Source: G963663315 sp963668255
GTDB lineage: Bacteria > Pseudomonadota > Gammaproteobacteria > Arenicellales > Poriferihabitantaceae
Length of the DNA: 64,000 bases
Reading direction: 5' to 3'
Assembly: GCA_965116595.1 (NCBI GenBank)
Contig: OZ220708.1
Span: 62,001-126,000 of the forward strand
In this document: one piece after another, positions 8,731 through 17,403 of the stretch
Position numbering within the stretch: position 1 is the first letter of the stretch
How the letters are laid out: every line of letters starts with the position of its first letter
Translations under genes and position numbers: made by a program
Notes under the pieces: generated by a model
Database searches by the model: none
Seen by the model: the letters and a program-made list of their open reading frames with translations, nothing else
What the model was told of the DNA's origin: nothing

Positions 8731-8806
8731 ATTGTACACTAGAAGCTTCGCGGATTGTACAGTAGGCATCCCGCGGATTGTACATTGGGAACTTCACGAA
8801 TTGTAT
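8731..8806. repeat. Four ATTGTAC motifs at 23-base spacing, upstream of the ATPase
   Basis: ATTGTAC or ATTGTAT starts at 8731, 8754, 8777 and 8800, exactly 23 bases apart, each followed by TAG or TGG-like bases and often preceded by CGCGG. On the minus strand this reads as GTACAAT repeats starting 34 bases upstream of the chosen start codon. Spacing of about two helical turns on one DNA face suggests an operator array or iteron-like site. The period is not a multiple of three, which argues against coding. Confidence 0.6.
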
Positions 8807-8859
8807 AGTAGACGAACATCATGTATTTGACTGTCAGTAACAAACGGGAATTTCGATTA

Positions 8860-9010
8860 TGGATTCCCGCCCCCGACCGGGGTCAAGGGCAGGCTTCCAC
8901 GGAAAAGACGAGGTGACGCGGATAATGACGGTTGCGGGCAGACACGGAGCTCCCCGATCAAGGCCTGCCCCCGACCTGATCGGGGGCCGGGGGCAGGCCC
9001 TACGATTGCG
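8860..9010. repeat. REP-like hairpins upstream of ccmC
   Basis: This is part of the 400-base gene-free stretch 8698-9097. It contains GCCTGCCCCCG at about 8962-8972 facing CGGGGGCAGGC at about 8988-8998, plus an internal CCTGATCGGGGG, and an earlier CCCCCGACCGGGGTCAAGGGCAGGC. Similar GCCTG/CAGGC hairpins occur at 33.5 kb. It marks the right side of the inserted cassette. Confidence 0.65.
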
Positions 9011-9045
9011 GGTGGTCAACAGTACCTGTTACCAGCACGATTGGT

Positions 9046-9051
9046 TATAAT
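9046..9051 (+). promoter_or_regulatory. Candidate -10 box for the distal ccm genes
   Basis: A perfect TATAAT lies 47 bases before the ccmC start, just after the REP-like block. The -35 position 17 bases upstream (TACCTG) is poor. If used, it would supply transcription to ccmC-ccmI, which the inserted antisense ATPase may cut off from ccmA. Confidence 0.35.
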
Positions 9052-9097
9052 CCCTATCCTAATATTTCCCCCGCCGCCGAGCCTCCCACCGCCTAGA

Positions 9098-9871
9098 ATG
9101 AAATCGCCTGAAACTCGATTGAGAGCCGGGAAGGCTTCGTGGTTATGGTTCCATCGAATGGGTTCTCCCTCCTGGTTTTATCATTTCGCGTCGAAGTGGG
9201 CGCCCGTTTTTGCCGCCCTCGCCCTGCTATTCCTGGTTGCAGGGCTGTATTTTGGCCTGGTTGCGGCCCCGCCCGATTACCAGATGGGAGACAGTTACCG
9301 CATCCTGTTCATTCATGTACCCAGTGCATGGATGTCGATGTTTACCTATGTGTTAATGGCTGTTTCCGCCGGGGTCGGATTGATCTGGAGAATCAAGATG
9401 GGGCATGTAGTCGCCCGGTCCTGCGCGCCATTGGGCGCGGTGTTTACATTTTGCGCCCTGGTTACCGGCTCTTTATGGGGTAAACCGACCTGGGGCGCCT
9501 ACTGGGTCTGGGACGCGCGGCTGACTTCCGAGTTGATACTGTTGTTCCTTTATTTTGGCTATATGGCGCTGGCGAACGCGTTTGACGACAAAACCAAGGG
9601 CTCGCGGGCAGCGGCGCTGGTCGCCCTGGTGGGCGTGGTCAATATCCCGATCATTCACTTTTCCGTTGAATGGTGGAATACCCTGCATCAGGGGTCCACC
9701 ATAACCAGGCTGGGACGACCGAGCATGGACATGGAAATGCTGATTCCGTTGCTGATCATGTTCGCTGCCATCAATTTTTATTTTATAGCCTGTTTGTTCA
9801 ACCGGGTTTGCTGTGAACTGCTTGCTTCGGAGCGCCGGACCCGATGGGTCAGGGAAATTGTCGGTGGCTGA
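9098..9871 (+). CDS. ccmC: Heme handling membrane protein CcmC
   Basis: Six-helix membrane protein that hands heme to CcmE. It carries the tryptophan-rich WGKPTWGAYWVWDARLTS motif on the periplasmic side and the flanking heme histidines, in FIHVPSAW and in HFSVEWWNTLHQGST. The frame is open upstream to 9041, but those residues are proline-rich and atypical; ATG at 9098 gives 257 residues, close to the usual 245. A further ATG at 9158 is also possible. ccmD overlaps its end by eight bases. Confidence 0.93.
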   Translation: MKSPETRLRAGKASWLWFHRMGSPSWFYHFASKWAPVFAALALLFLVAGLYFGLVAAPPDYQMGDSYRILFIHVPSAWMSMFTYVLMAVSAGVGLIWRIKMGHVVARSCAPLGAVFTFCALVTGSLWGKPTWGAYWVWDARLTSELILLFLYFGYMALANAFDDKTKGSRAAALVALVGVVNIPIIHFSVEWWNTLHQGSTITRLGRPSMDMEMLIPLLIMFAAINFYFIACLFNRVCCELLASERRTRWVREIVGG

Positions 9872-10029
9872 TTTTTTCCACATGGGGGGATATGGCTTCT
9901 TCGTCTGGACGAGCTATGCCGTCACATTGACCCTGCTGTGTTTACCATTTCATCTTGCCGGTACTTAAACGGAGAAAACTGATTCAACAGTTGTCATATC
10001 CCTCCACAGGCATAAAAATCACTGGATAA
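9864..10029 (+). CDS. ccmD: Heme exporter small subunit CcmD, frameshifted as read
   Basis: GTG at 9864 opens VADFFHMGGYGFFVWTSYAVTLTLLC, which has the CcmD signature GGYGFFVW plus a single helix. As read, the frame stops at 9968 after LPFHLAGT. The next frame supplies the expected basic tail YHFILPVLKRRKLIQQL and ends with TAA at 10027-10029. Removing one T from the TTT at 9941-9943 joins the two halves into a normal 54-residue CcmD. The protein stabilises the CcmABC complex. The break is either a sequence error or a real lesion; similar +1 events occur in gltX and dddP. Confidence 0.8.
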
Positions 10030-10516
10030 TGCGATACGCAAACGCAAACAAAGATTTATCGTGGTCGCTCTGATACTGGCCGGGATCAGCGTGTCCGTTG
10101 GATTGACCCTGAAGGCCCTGGAAAAAAACATTAATCTGTTTTTCACTCCCAGTCAGGTCGCATCCGGTGATGCGCCCGGCAATACAAACTTCAGAGTCGG
10201 CGGGATGGTAGTCGTCGGGAGTGTTGAACGGAATCCGGACAACCTTGAGGTCACTTTCGATCTGACCGACACGGCTGAAGCGATTACGGTTACTTACAGT
10301 GGGATATTGCCCGACCTGTTCCGGGAAGGACAGGGTATCGTCGCTCTCGGGAGCATGCAGGGTGGCCGGTTTGTAGCAGGCCAGGTATTGGCAAAACACG
10401 ATGAAAATTACATGTCGCCCGAAGTGAGCGAAGCGCTTAAAGCCGCAAACAGGGATAATTTTATGGACACCGGGCAGGGAAATTATCAAAACACGATCAA
10501 GGAGCCGGTCAATTGA
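10022..10516 (+). CDS. ccmE: Heme chaperone CcmE
   Basis: Periplasmic heme carrier anchored by one N-terminal helix. The covalent heme histidine is in LAKHDENYMSPEV, and the beta-barrel core (NFRVGGMVVVGSV, FDLTD) is typical. The start is uncertain. The natural cytoplasmic head IRKRKQRFIVV is in frame only back to a CTG at 10022; the GTG at 10061 would lose the basic residues; and an ATG at 10029, overlapping the repaired ccmD stop as TAATG, is out of frame. The end overlaps ccmF by four bases. Confidence 0.9.
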   Translation: MDNAIRKRKQRFIVVALILAGISVSVGLTLKALEKNINLFFTPSQVASGDAPGNTNFRVGGMVVVGSVERNPDNLEVTFDLTDTAEAITVTYSGILPDLFREGQGIVALGSMQGGRFVAGQVLAKHDENYMSPEVSEALKAANRDNFMDTGQGNYQNTIKEPVN

Positions 10517-12495
10517 TCCCGGAACTCGGCAATTTCTCGTTGATCCTGGCGCTGGCGCTGAGCGTCATGCTGGGCGCCTTACCGATCATCGGCAGCCGCT
10601 TGGGCATTCACTCGTGGGTCGGTTTCGCCCGCCCTGCAGCGCTGGCGCTGGTGCCCCTGGTCGGATTCTCCTATGCCTGTCTGACCATTTCATTTTTACA
10701 GAATGATTTTTCGGTCACTTATGTGGCCAATAACTCCAATACCCATCTTCCCCTGATTTACAAGCTGTCCGGAGTCTGGGGAGGGCATGAAGGGTCGCTG
10801 TTGCTCTGGATTTTGACATTGAGCCTGTGGACCGGGGCGGTGGGCCTGTTTTCCCGCGGCATCCCACCGGGGCTGAGCGCCATCGTACTCTCGGTACTCG
10901 GCATGATTACGGCCGGGTTTTCCAGTTTCACCCTGTTTACGTCCAATCCATTCGAACGACTGGTTCCTGCGCCGCCCGAAGGCATAGACCTGAACCCCCT
11001 GCTTCAGGACATCGGCATGGCCCTGCATCCCCCGATACTGTATCAGGGGTATGTCGGATTTTCAGTTGCTTTCGCTTTTGCTATCGCCGCCTTGATAAGC
11101 GGACGGTTTGACGCAGCCTGGGCACGCTGGACACGACCCTGGACCAATATTGCCTGGATGTTCCTGACCATTGGAATCGCACTGGGTTCCTGGTGGGCCT
11201 ATTATGAACTCGGCTGGGGTGGATGGTGGTTCTGGGATCCGGTGGAAAATGCATCCTTCATGCCCTGGTTGATTGGTACGGCATTGATCCACTCTCTGGC
11301 TGCGACCGAAAAAAGAGGCGTGTTCAAAGCCTGGACCATACTCCTGGCAGTCATTGCCTTTTCATTATCACTGCTGGGTACTTTCCTGGTCAGATCCGGT
11401 GTACTGATTTCGGTACATTCATTTGCCTCAGATCCCACTCGCGGATTATTCATACTGATATTTCTCGGTATCGTGATTGGCGGGTCGCTGCTGCTGTACG
11501 CCTGGAGAGCGCCCGGAATCGTTTCGCGTGTCCGGTTCGGCACTACCTCCCGAGAAATGGCGATTTTGTTGAACAACATCATATTCGGCATTCTGTGTTT
11601 TGCCGTTTTACTGGGCACACTTTATCCCTTGATCATGGATGCGCTCAATCTTGGCAAGATTTCGGTGGGGCCGCCGTATTTCAATTTCGTATTCACCATA
11701 ATCGGGCTCCCCCTGGCCCTGCTGATCGGGGTCGGGGCATTGCTGCACTGGAAGAAGGATCGGCTCAACCGTGTCAGTCCGGGTCTTCTGGTTTGCCTGA
11801 TCCTGGCCCTGATTACCGCAGTCGGTATCCCTCTATTGCTGTTCCACACTTCCCTGGGCGCATCCGCAGGTTTGTTTGCCGGCAGCATGATCATTTTTCT
11901 CAGCCTGAAGAACCTGATTGACCGAACCAGGCCCGGTAACCGGATCCGGTCAATCCTCAGCACGCCAAAAGGAATATTCGGCATGGTGATAGCGCATCTC
12001 GGCATGGGAATATTTGTGATCGGAGTGACCATGACAACTGTCTACAGCATAGAACGGGATATCCGCCTTGCCCCCGGAGAACAATATCAGATCGGGGAGT
12101 ATCATTTCGTTTTCGATGGTACGGACACAATTTCAGGGCCAAATTATCAGGCCGTGCAGGGCAGCTTCAGGATTTTCCGGGATGATGAAATGATTGCCCG
12201 GCTTTTCCCGGAAAAACGAACCTACTTGATCCAGAAAAATCCGATGACAGAAGCGGCGATTGATCCGGGTATCACCCGGGATTTGTATATTGCCCTGGGG
12301 GAACCCCTGTCGGAAGCCGCGGACGGCAACCAGCCCTGGGCTGTCAGGATCTATTACAAGCCGTTCGTCAGGTGGATATGGCTGGGCGCCCTGATCATGG
12401 CGATTGGCGGTTTGTTCGGCGCCGCCGACAAGCGGTACAGGCGATCACGCGCGACGCCCCTGCCGTCGGCGCAACCTGAACCCGGAGGGAGTTGA
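10513..12495 (+). CDS. ccmF: Heme lyase subunit CcmF
   Basis: Large membrane protein of 660 residues that ligates heme to apocytochrome c together with CcmH. It has the WWD motif WGGWWFWDPVENASFMPWL, the N-terminal MIPELGNFSLILALALS typical of CcmF, conserved HPPILYQGYVG and HSFASDPTRG histidines, and a periplasmic C-terminal domain before the last helix. TTG start overlaps the ccmE stop (TTGA). It is complete and not frameshifted. Confidence 0.95.
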   Translation: MIPELGNFSLILALALSVMLGALPIIGSRLGIHSWVGFARPAALALVPLVGFSYACLTISFLQNDFSVTYVANNSNTHLPLIYKLSGVWGGHEGSLLLWILTLSLWTGAVGLFSRGIPPGLSAIVLSVLGMITAGFSSFTLFTSNPFERLVPAPPEGIDLNPLLQDIGMALHPPILYQGYVGFSVAFAFAIAALISGRFDAAWARWTRPWTNIAWMFLTIGIALGSWWAYYELGWGGWWFWDPVENASFMPWLIGTALIHSLAATEKRGVFKAWTILLAVIAFSLSLLGTFLVRSGVLISVHSFASDPTRGLFILIFLGIVIGGSLLLYAWRAPGIVSRVRFGTTSREMAILLNNIIFGILCFAVLLGTLYPLIMDALNLGKISVGPPYFNFVFTIIGLPLALLIGVGALLHWKKDRLNRVSPGLLVCLILALITAVGIPLLLFHTSLGASAGLFAGSMIIFLSLKNLIDRTRPGNRIRSILSTPKGIFGMVIAHLGMGIFVIGVTMTTVYSIERDIRLAPGEQYQIGEYHFVFDGTDTISGPNYQAVQGSFRIFRDDEMIARLFPEKRTYLIQKNPMTEAAIDPGITRDLYIALGEPLSEAADGNQPWAVRIYYKPFVRWIWLGALIMAIGGLFGAADKRYRRSRATPLPSAQPEPGGS

Positions 12496-12498
12496 CCG

Positions 12499-13035
12499 TT
12501 GCAAAAGAAAACGCTTTTCCCGTTTGCCGTTTTTATTCTCATCGTCGGCTTTCTGGCAGTCGGGTTGAATCGGGACCCCGGTTACGTGCCATCCCCTTTT
12601 ATTGGGAAGCCTGCCCCCGCATTCAGCGCACCGACACTTTTCGGGGCGCAGCCCGTGCTGACCAGCGAAGCGTTGAAAGGCAGGGTCTGGATACTCAATG
12701 TCTGGGCATCATGGTGTGTAGCCTGCCTGGAGGAACACCCTCTGCTGATCGGACTTCAACGCGACAATGTGGCCAGCATCGTAGGACTCAACTACAAGGA
12801 CAAGCAGGAAGACGCAAAAGGCTGGCTTGAAAGATACGACAACCCTTATGATGTAATCGCCCTGGATCCCGCGGGCGATATTGCCATCGACTATGGCGTA
12901 TACGGCGTTCCGGAAACCTTTGTCATCGACCGGGAAGGCGTCATTCGTTACAAGCATGTCGGGCCGATCAGCGAAACAGAGTTGACCGGGACGATCAGGC
13001 CCCTGATCAATGGGTTACAGCAGGTGGATTCATGA
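12499..13035 (+). CDS. ccmG: Thiol:disulfide interchange protein CcmG/DsbE
   Basis: Membrane-anchored thioredoxin-like protein of 178 residues that keeps the apocytochrome CxxCH cysteines reduced. An N-terminal helix (FPFAVFILIVGFLAVG) precedes the fold. The active site is WASWCVACLEEHP, so the dipeptide between the cysteines is VA rather than the common PT/VP. The cis-proline loop YGVPETFVID is present. Start is TTG three bases after the ccmF stop region, and the end overlaps ccmH. Confidence 0.93.
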   Translation: MQKKTLFPFAVFILIVGFLAVGLNRDPGYVPSPFIGKPAPAFSAPTLFGAQPVLTSEALKGRVWILNVWASWCVACLEEHPLLIGLQRDNVASIVGLNYKDKQEDAKGWLERYDNPYDVIALDPAGDIAIDYGVYGVPETFVIDREGVIRYKHVGPISETELTGTIRPLINGLQQVDS

Positions 13036-13508
13036 AAGCTATCCGACGATTGTTCTGGTCTGTGATCCTGTTGCTCTCGTTCAGCGCCCCGGTTTATGCT
13101 CAAGCTGAACTGGCCCCGTTCGACCAGCCTGAACAAAGAGAGCTTTATCAGGAGATGTTAGCCGAACTGCGCTGCCTGGTTTGCCAGAATCAAAACCTGG
13201 CCGACTCGAACGCCGACCTCGCCCGGGACCTGCGAACCAAAACTGAAGAAATGGTCCGCGCCGGAAACAGCCGGGAACAAATAATCGGGTATATGGTCAG
13301 CCGATACGGTGATTTTGTCCTGTACCGGCCGCCCTTCAAAAGTACCACCGTGGTTCTGTGGTTGTCCCCGTTCGCGCTGCTGCTCCTGATCATTTTCATA
13401 GCCTGGCGAAGAACCCGGCCCGGAGCGGGGTCCAGCCACAACCAACCTGTCCTCTCTGACGAACAATTGCAGCAGGTAAAATCAATATTGAATCGAACTG
13501 AAAAGTGA
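13032..13508 (+). CDS. ccmH: Cytochrome c maturation protein CcmH (CcmL type)
   Basis: Short CcmH of 158 residues. A signal peptide ends near VYAQAE, then the redox motif LRCLVCQNQNLADSNA follows, then a three-helix domain and one C-terminal anchor (VVLWLSPFALLLLIIFIAW). It reduces apocytochrome and works with CcmF. The C-terminal TPR part found fused in E. coli is encoded separately here as ccmI, the usual arrangement in pseudomonads and many marine gammaproteobacteria. Confidence 0.94.
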   Translation: MKAIRRLFWSVILLLSFSAPVYAQAELAPFDQPEQRELYQEMLAELRCLVCQNQNLADSNADLARDLRTKTEEMVRAGNSREQIIGYMVSRYGDFVLYRPPFKSTTVVLWLSPFALLLLIIFIAWRRTRPGAGSSHNQPVLSDEQLQQVKSILNRTEK

Positions 13509-14734
13509 TTCTGTTTTATCTGCTCCTGCTTGTGATTGCTGCCATACCCGTTGCCATGGTATTGCCAGCCCTGCTCAGAAAAAAGCACCGACAGACCGTC
13601 AATTCAGATCAACTGAATATCGAGATTGCGAAGAGTCGAATCGATGAGGTTCAACAAAATCTGGAAGACAGCCAGGATCAAACGATAGCCGAACAGGAGT
13701 TACAGGCAACATTGCTCGATGATTTACAGGATCAGAGCGGCCTTGACAAAAAATCAACGACTGTTCCGGCAGCCTGGAATATTTTACTGCTCCTCGCGGT
13801 TCCTCTTGCGAGCATTGCCATTTATGCCTGGATCGGTAATCCACAATTTGCGATCAACGGGAATCTGCTTAAAGCAGGCAACCAGCATCCGGTTGAAAAT
13901 CAGGATATCAATGCATTGCTCGATCAACTCGAAGAAAAAATTGCACAGGACCCGGGAAATCCGAAAGGCTGGGAACTTGCCGCCACAACATATATGAGTC
14001 TCGGTAACTACGCAAAGGCTGAACATGCCTATGCGCAACTCAACCAGATTATCATCGGCAATCCCGACCTGTTAACCGCTTGGGCCGATGCCTCGATCAT
14101 GAATAGTGGAAGCTACACCCCCAGGACAGCAAAACGTATCCAGAATGCCCTGTCGATAGACCCGTTCCACGTGAACGCATTGTGGATAGCCGGGATTGGC
14201 GCCCAAAGCCTCGGAAACCATGCCGAAGCGCTCAAATATTTTAACCGGTTGAAACCTCTGCTCGGAGATAATCAGGATTCGATTGATCGGGTAAAAGAGT
14301 TGATGAAAACCAGTGAAATCAGTGACACCCGAAATGCCGATACAGGTCAATCCGCCTCAACTTCCGCTACCACGGAACCAGGCCGCAGTATAGCGGTAAC
14401 GCTCGATATGGAACCTGATTTACGGCAACGTATTGATGACGAGGCAGTGGTGTTCATCATTGCAAAAGCGAAATCCGGTCCCAGCACCCCGTTGGCGGTC
14501 AGTAGACACACGGTAGCGGAGTTACCTCTGGAAACAACGCTTACCGAATCGATGGCGATGATTTCTGAATTGACTATTGCCTCTTTCGACGAAATATCAA
14601 TCACTGCACGAGTCAGTCTGTCGGGCAATGCCTTGCGGCAAACAGGCGACTTTATCAGTGATGATGCAACGGTATCCAAAGATGATCATGACCAGTCTGT
14701 CAAGCTGGTGATCGAAAAGGAAATCACCGAATAA
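13505..14734 (+). CDS. ccmI: Cytochrome c maturation TPR protein CcmI
   Basis: 409 residues with two N-terminal membrane helices (residues 1-20 and about 92-110), a cytoplasmic loop between them, and a periplasmic TPR region (GNPKGWELAATTYMSLGNYAKAEHAY). The C-terminal part resembles the apocytochrome chaperone domain. It captures the C-terminus of apocytochrome c. GTG start overlaps the ccmH stop by four bases. It is the last gene of the ccm locus, followed by a 55-base gap with a TATAAT at 14752-14757 before dapD. Confidence 0.88.
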   Translation: MILFYLLLLVIAAIPVAMVLPALLRKKHRQTVNSDQLNIEIAKSRIDEVQQNLEDSQDQTIAEQELQATLLDDLQDQSGLDKKSTTVPAAWNILLLLAVPLASIAIYAWIGNPQFAINGNLLKAGNQHPVENQDINALLDQLEEKIAQDPGNPKGWELAATTYMSLGNYAKAEHAYAQLNQIIIGNPDLLTAWADASIMNSGSYTPRTAKRIQNALSIDPFHVNALWIAGIGAQSLGNHAEALKYFNRLKPLLGDNQDSIDRVKELMKTSEISDTRNADTGQSASTSATTEPGRSIAVTLDMEPDLRQRIDDEAVVFIIAKAKSGPSTPLAVSRHTVAELPLETTLTESMAMISELTIASFDEISITARVSLSGNALRQTGDFISDDATVSKDDHDQSVKLVIEKEITE

Positions 14735-14789
14735 ACAGGCCATTTCTGGCATATAATTAAATTGTAAATCAATCTATCGTTAAGCCGCA

Positions 14790-15617
14790 ATGCAACACCT
14801 GGAACAAATAATAACCGAGGGCTGGGAACGGCGCGCTGAAATAACCCCGCAGAATGTTGATCCGGCATTGAAAACAGCGATCAACCAGTCAATCGCATTG
14901 CTCGATAGCGGCGAAGCCCGTGTGGCCGAACCGGACCAGGGAGGCTGGAAGGTAAATCAATGGCTTAAAATGGCCGTTTTGCTTTCCTTCAGAATCGAGG
15001 AAAATCAAATGATCATTGATGGCGCCACCAGATACTACGACAAGGTAGCCACCAAGTTCAACGATTTTACCGATGACGATTTCGCCCACTGCGGTTTCCG
15101 GGTTGTACCGCCGGCCACGGTTCGACGGGGCGCGTATATTGCCGAAAATGTGGTTTTGATGCCAAGCTACGTTAATATCGGCGCCTGGGTAGGCGCAGGC
15201 ACGATGGTGGATACCTGGGCAACCGTGGGCTCATGTGCGCAAATCGGCTCGAATGTACATTTGTCAGGTGGTGTGGGGATCGGTGGCGTATTGGAACCAC
15301 TACAGGCATCGCCTACCATCATTGAAGATAATTGCTTCATTGGCGCGCGCAGTGAAATTGTGGAAGGCGTGATCGTCGGCGAAGGAGCTGTAATATCCAT
15401 GGGCGTATATATCGGCCAAAGCACCCGCATTCTGAACCGCGAAACAAGCAATGTCAGTTATGGTCATGTGCCGCCCGGGTCGGTTGTGGTTTCAGGATCG
15501 ATCCCTGCAAAGGATGGCAGCCACAGCCTGTACTGTGCAGTAATCGTCAAAACCGTCGATGAGAAAACCAGGAGCAAGGTAGGTATCAATGAACTCCTTC
15601 GTGGAATACAGGATTAA
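14790..15617 (+). CDS. dapD: Tetrahydrodipicolinate N-succinyltransferase DapD
   Basis: Lysine and diaminopimelate synthesis enzyme of 275 residues with a left-handed parallel beta-helix of hexapeptide repeats in the middle (VGAGTMVDTWATVGSCAQIG, GGVGIGGVLEP) and the C-terminal PAKDGSHSLYCAVIVKTVDEKTR. It transfers succinyl from succinyl-CoA. Its own promoter is likely, since TATAAT occurs 33 bases upstream. gltX begins 18 bases after the stop. Confidence 0.95.
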   Translation: MQHLEQIITEGWERRAEITPQNVDPALKTAINQSIALLDSGEARVAEPDQGGWKVNQWLKMAVLLSFRIEENQMIIDGATRYYDKVATKFNDFTDDDFAHCGFRVVPPATVRRGAYIAENVVLMPSYVNIGAWVGAGTMVDTWATVGSCAQIGSNVHLSGGVGIGGVLEPLQASPTIIEDNCFIGARSEIVEGVIVGEGAVISMGVYIGQSTRILNRETSNVSYGHVPPGSVVVSGSIPAKDGSHSLYCAVIVKTVDEKTRSKVGINELLRGIQD

Positions 15618-15635
15618 TTGACCGACAGGTATTAC

Positions 15636-17043
15636 ATGCAAACCGTTACCCGATTCCCTCCGAGTCCCACCGGGTATCTTCATATCGGGGGCGCCCGAAC
15701 CGCCCTGTTCAATTGGTTGTATGCCAGGAAGACCGGCGGCGAAATGGTGTTGCGTATTGAAGATACTGACCGCGTGCGCTCTACCCGGAAAGCCATCGAT
15801 GCGATTCTTGATTCGATGAAATGGATGGGGCTGACCTGGAACAAGGGGGTCTACTATCAAACCGAACGATTTGATCGATACCGGGATATCATTGCGCAAC
15901 TGCTTGATCAGGACAAAGCCTATTATTGCTCATGCAGCAAAGAACGGTTGAAAGGAAATCAGGGAAGCACAACGCGCCAAAGGGGAAAAGCCAAGATACG
16001 ATGGCTGTTGCAGGAACAAGAGACTGAATCCTGAAACCTGCGAACCCGCTGTGGTCAGATTCAGGAACCCGCAACACGGATCGGTTGCCTTCAATGATGT
16101 GGTTCGGGATAAAGTGGAATTTGCCAACAATGAGCTCGATGACCTGATCATTGCGCGCAGCGACGGCACCCCCACCTATAACCTGTCAGCAGTAGTAGAC
16201 GACATGGATATGGGAGTAACCCACGTGATCAGGGGGGAGGACCATATCAATAATACGCCGCGTCAGATCAACATCCTTGAAGCGCTGGGATCTCCTTTGC
16301 CTGTCTATGCCCATGTGCCGTTGATTCTGGGAGAAGACGGGCAGCGTCTTTCCAAGCGTCATGGCGCCGTCAGTGTTCTTCAATATCGTGACATGGGCAT
16401 TCTTCCCTCAGCCCTGCTCAACTATCTGGTCCGGTTGGGCTGGTCCCATGGTGATCAGGAGATATTCGACATTGACGAAATGATCGAATTATTCGATATC
16501 GACAAGATCAACAAATCTCCGGCAACATTCGATCTGAACAAGCTGTTATGGATCAATCAGCAATACATTATGGCAATGGACCCGTCCCTGTTGGCCAAGG
16601 AAATATCAAAACGTCTCAATCAACGGGGAATCGGATTATCCAATGGGCCGCAGATGATAGATGTGGTTGAAATCATGCGCCACAGGGCACAGACCCTGGA
16701 AGAAATGATAGAAAAAATTATGTACCTGTACACGGATTTCGATCAATATGACTCGCAATCCCTGGACAAGCATGTAACCGGTTCAACCAGCGGAATCCTG
16801 GCCCGGATCATGACTGAACTGGAAATGCTGGAGGAATGGAACAGCGCTGAAATCAGCCGAACTATCAAGAAGTTTGCTGCTGAGCAGGGAATAAAGTTTC
16901 CCGAAGTCGCCCAACCGCTTCGAATCGCAGTATCCGGGTCAGCTACCACGCCCTCTATCGACCTGACGCTGTGGTTGGTGGGGAAGCAGCGGTCATTGCA
17001 GCGAATTGAAAAGGCAATCAGATCGTTCTCGAAAATGACCTGA
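15636..17043 (+). CDS. gltX: Glutamyl-tRNA synthetase GltX, frameshifted as read
   Basis: The first half (to 16034 as read) has the HIGH motif PPSPTGYLHIGGARTALF. The second half has LIIARSDGTPTYN, GEDHINNTPRQ and the KMSKS-type RLSKRHG. The halves are in different frames. Deleting one A from the AAA at 15951-15953 restores KERLKEIREAQRAKGEKPRYDG and continuous reading into VVRFRNP, as in normal GltX. The gene is essential, so the most economical reading is an insertion error in the sequence. ATG at 15636 has AGGT five bases upstream; TTG at 15618 is the alternative. It directly precedes a tRNA-Ala and tRNA-Glu pair. Confidence 0.9.
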
Positions 17044-17061
17044 ATAATCAACTGAAAATCC

Positions 17062-17090
17062 TTGATTGCCTTTCACAGTAGCCTTAGAAT
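17062..17090 (+). promoter_or_regulatory. Sigma70-type promoter of the tRNA pair
   Basis: TTGATT (17062-17067) and TAGAAT (17085-17090) are separated by exactly 17 bases and lie 14 bases before the tRNA-Ala 5' end. This is the best promoter match seen in the window. Confidence 0.65.
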
Positions 17091-17103
17091 ACGCATCCTC
17101 TTC

Positions 17104-17179
17104 GGGGCCATAGCTCAGCTGGGAGAGCGCAACACTGGCAGTGTTGAGGTCGGCGGTTCGATCCCGCCTGGCTCCACCA
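17104..17179 (+). tRNA. tRNA-Ala (GGC)
   Basis: 76 bases that fold as a cloverleaf: acceptor GGGGCCA pairs with TGGCTCC, D arm GCTCAGCTGGGAGAGC, anticodon loop CTGGCAG with GGC, and T arm GGCGGTTCGATCCCGCC. The CCA end is encoded. It is followed about 80 bases later by tRNA-Glu. Confidence 0.97.
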
Positions 17180-17260
17180 GCTTCTCATGCCGGGTGATCC
17201 TTAGGTGCTGGCCATCGAAGAGGAATACGACGGAAATTTCGTATCTGAGACAGGTTTATT

Positions 17261-17337
17261 GTCCCCATCGTCTAGTCGGCCTAGGACATCGCCCTTTCAC
17301 GGCGGCAACAGGGGTTCGAATCCCCTTGGGGACGCCA
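17261..17337 (+). tRNA. tRNA-Glu (TTC)
   Basis: Cloverleaf with acceptor GTCCCCA/TGGGGAC, anticodon loop CTTTCAC (TTC), T arm AGGGGTTCGAATCCCCT and an encoded CCA. It sits just downstream of the gene for its own synthetase, gltX. Confidence 0.97.
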
Positions 17338-17345
17338 CATCAATG

Positions 17346-17379
17346 AAAAACACCCGGTTTCACAGCCGGGTATTTTTTT
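17346..17379 (+). terminator. Rho-independent terminator after the tRNA pair
   Basis: Stem ACCCGG-TTTCACAG-CCGGGT (17352-17371) is followed by ATTTTTTT and preceded by an A run, so it could stop transcription from both sides: the tRNAs on the plus strand and hom, which ends at 17404 on the minus strand. Confidence 0.85.
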
Positions 17380-17403
17380 GTGCGCTGGTCGAATCAGTCT
17401 GAC

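Noticed and set aside
8698..8769. Longer N-terminus of the DUF4143 protein from ATG 8769
   Set aside because: It would translate across the 23-base tandem repeat, whose period breaks the reading frame between copies; the ATG at 8697 gives a typical start.
8731..8806. CRISPR array
   Set aside because: Only a 7-base core is shared, the unit is 23 bases in total without conserved repeat and spacer structure, and no cas genes are present anywhere in the window.
15930..16060. Programmed +1 frameshift in gltX
   Set aside because: No stop-codon pause or prfB-like slippery signal is present; three further similar events make a sequence insertion more likely.
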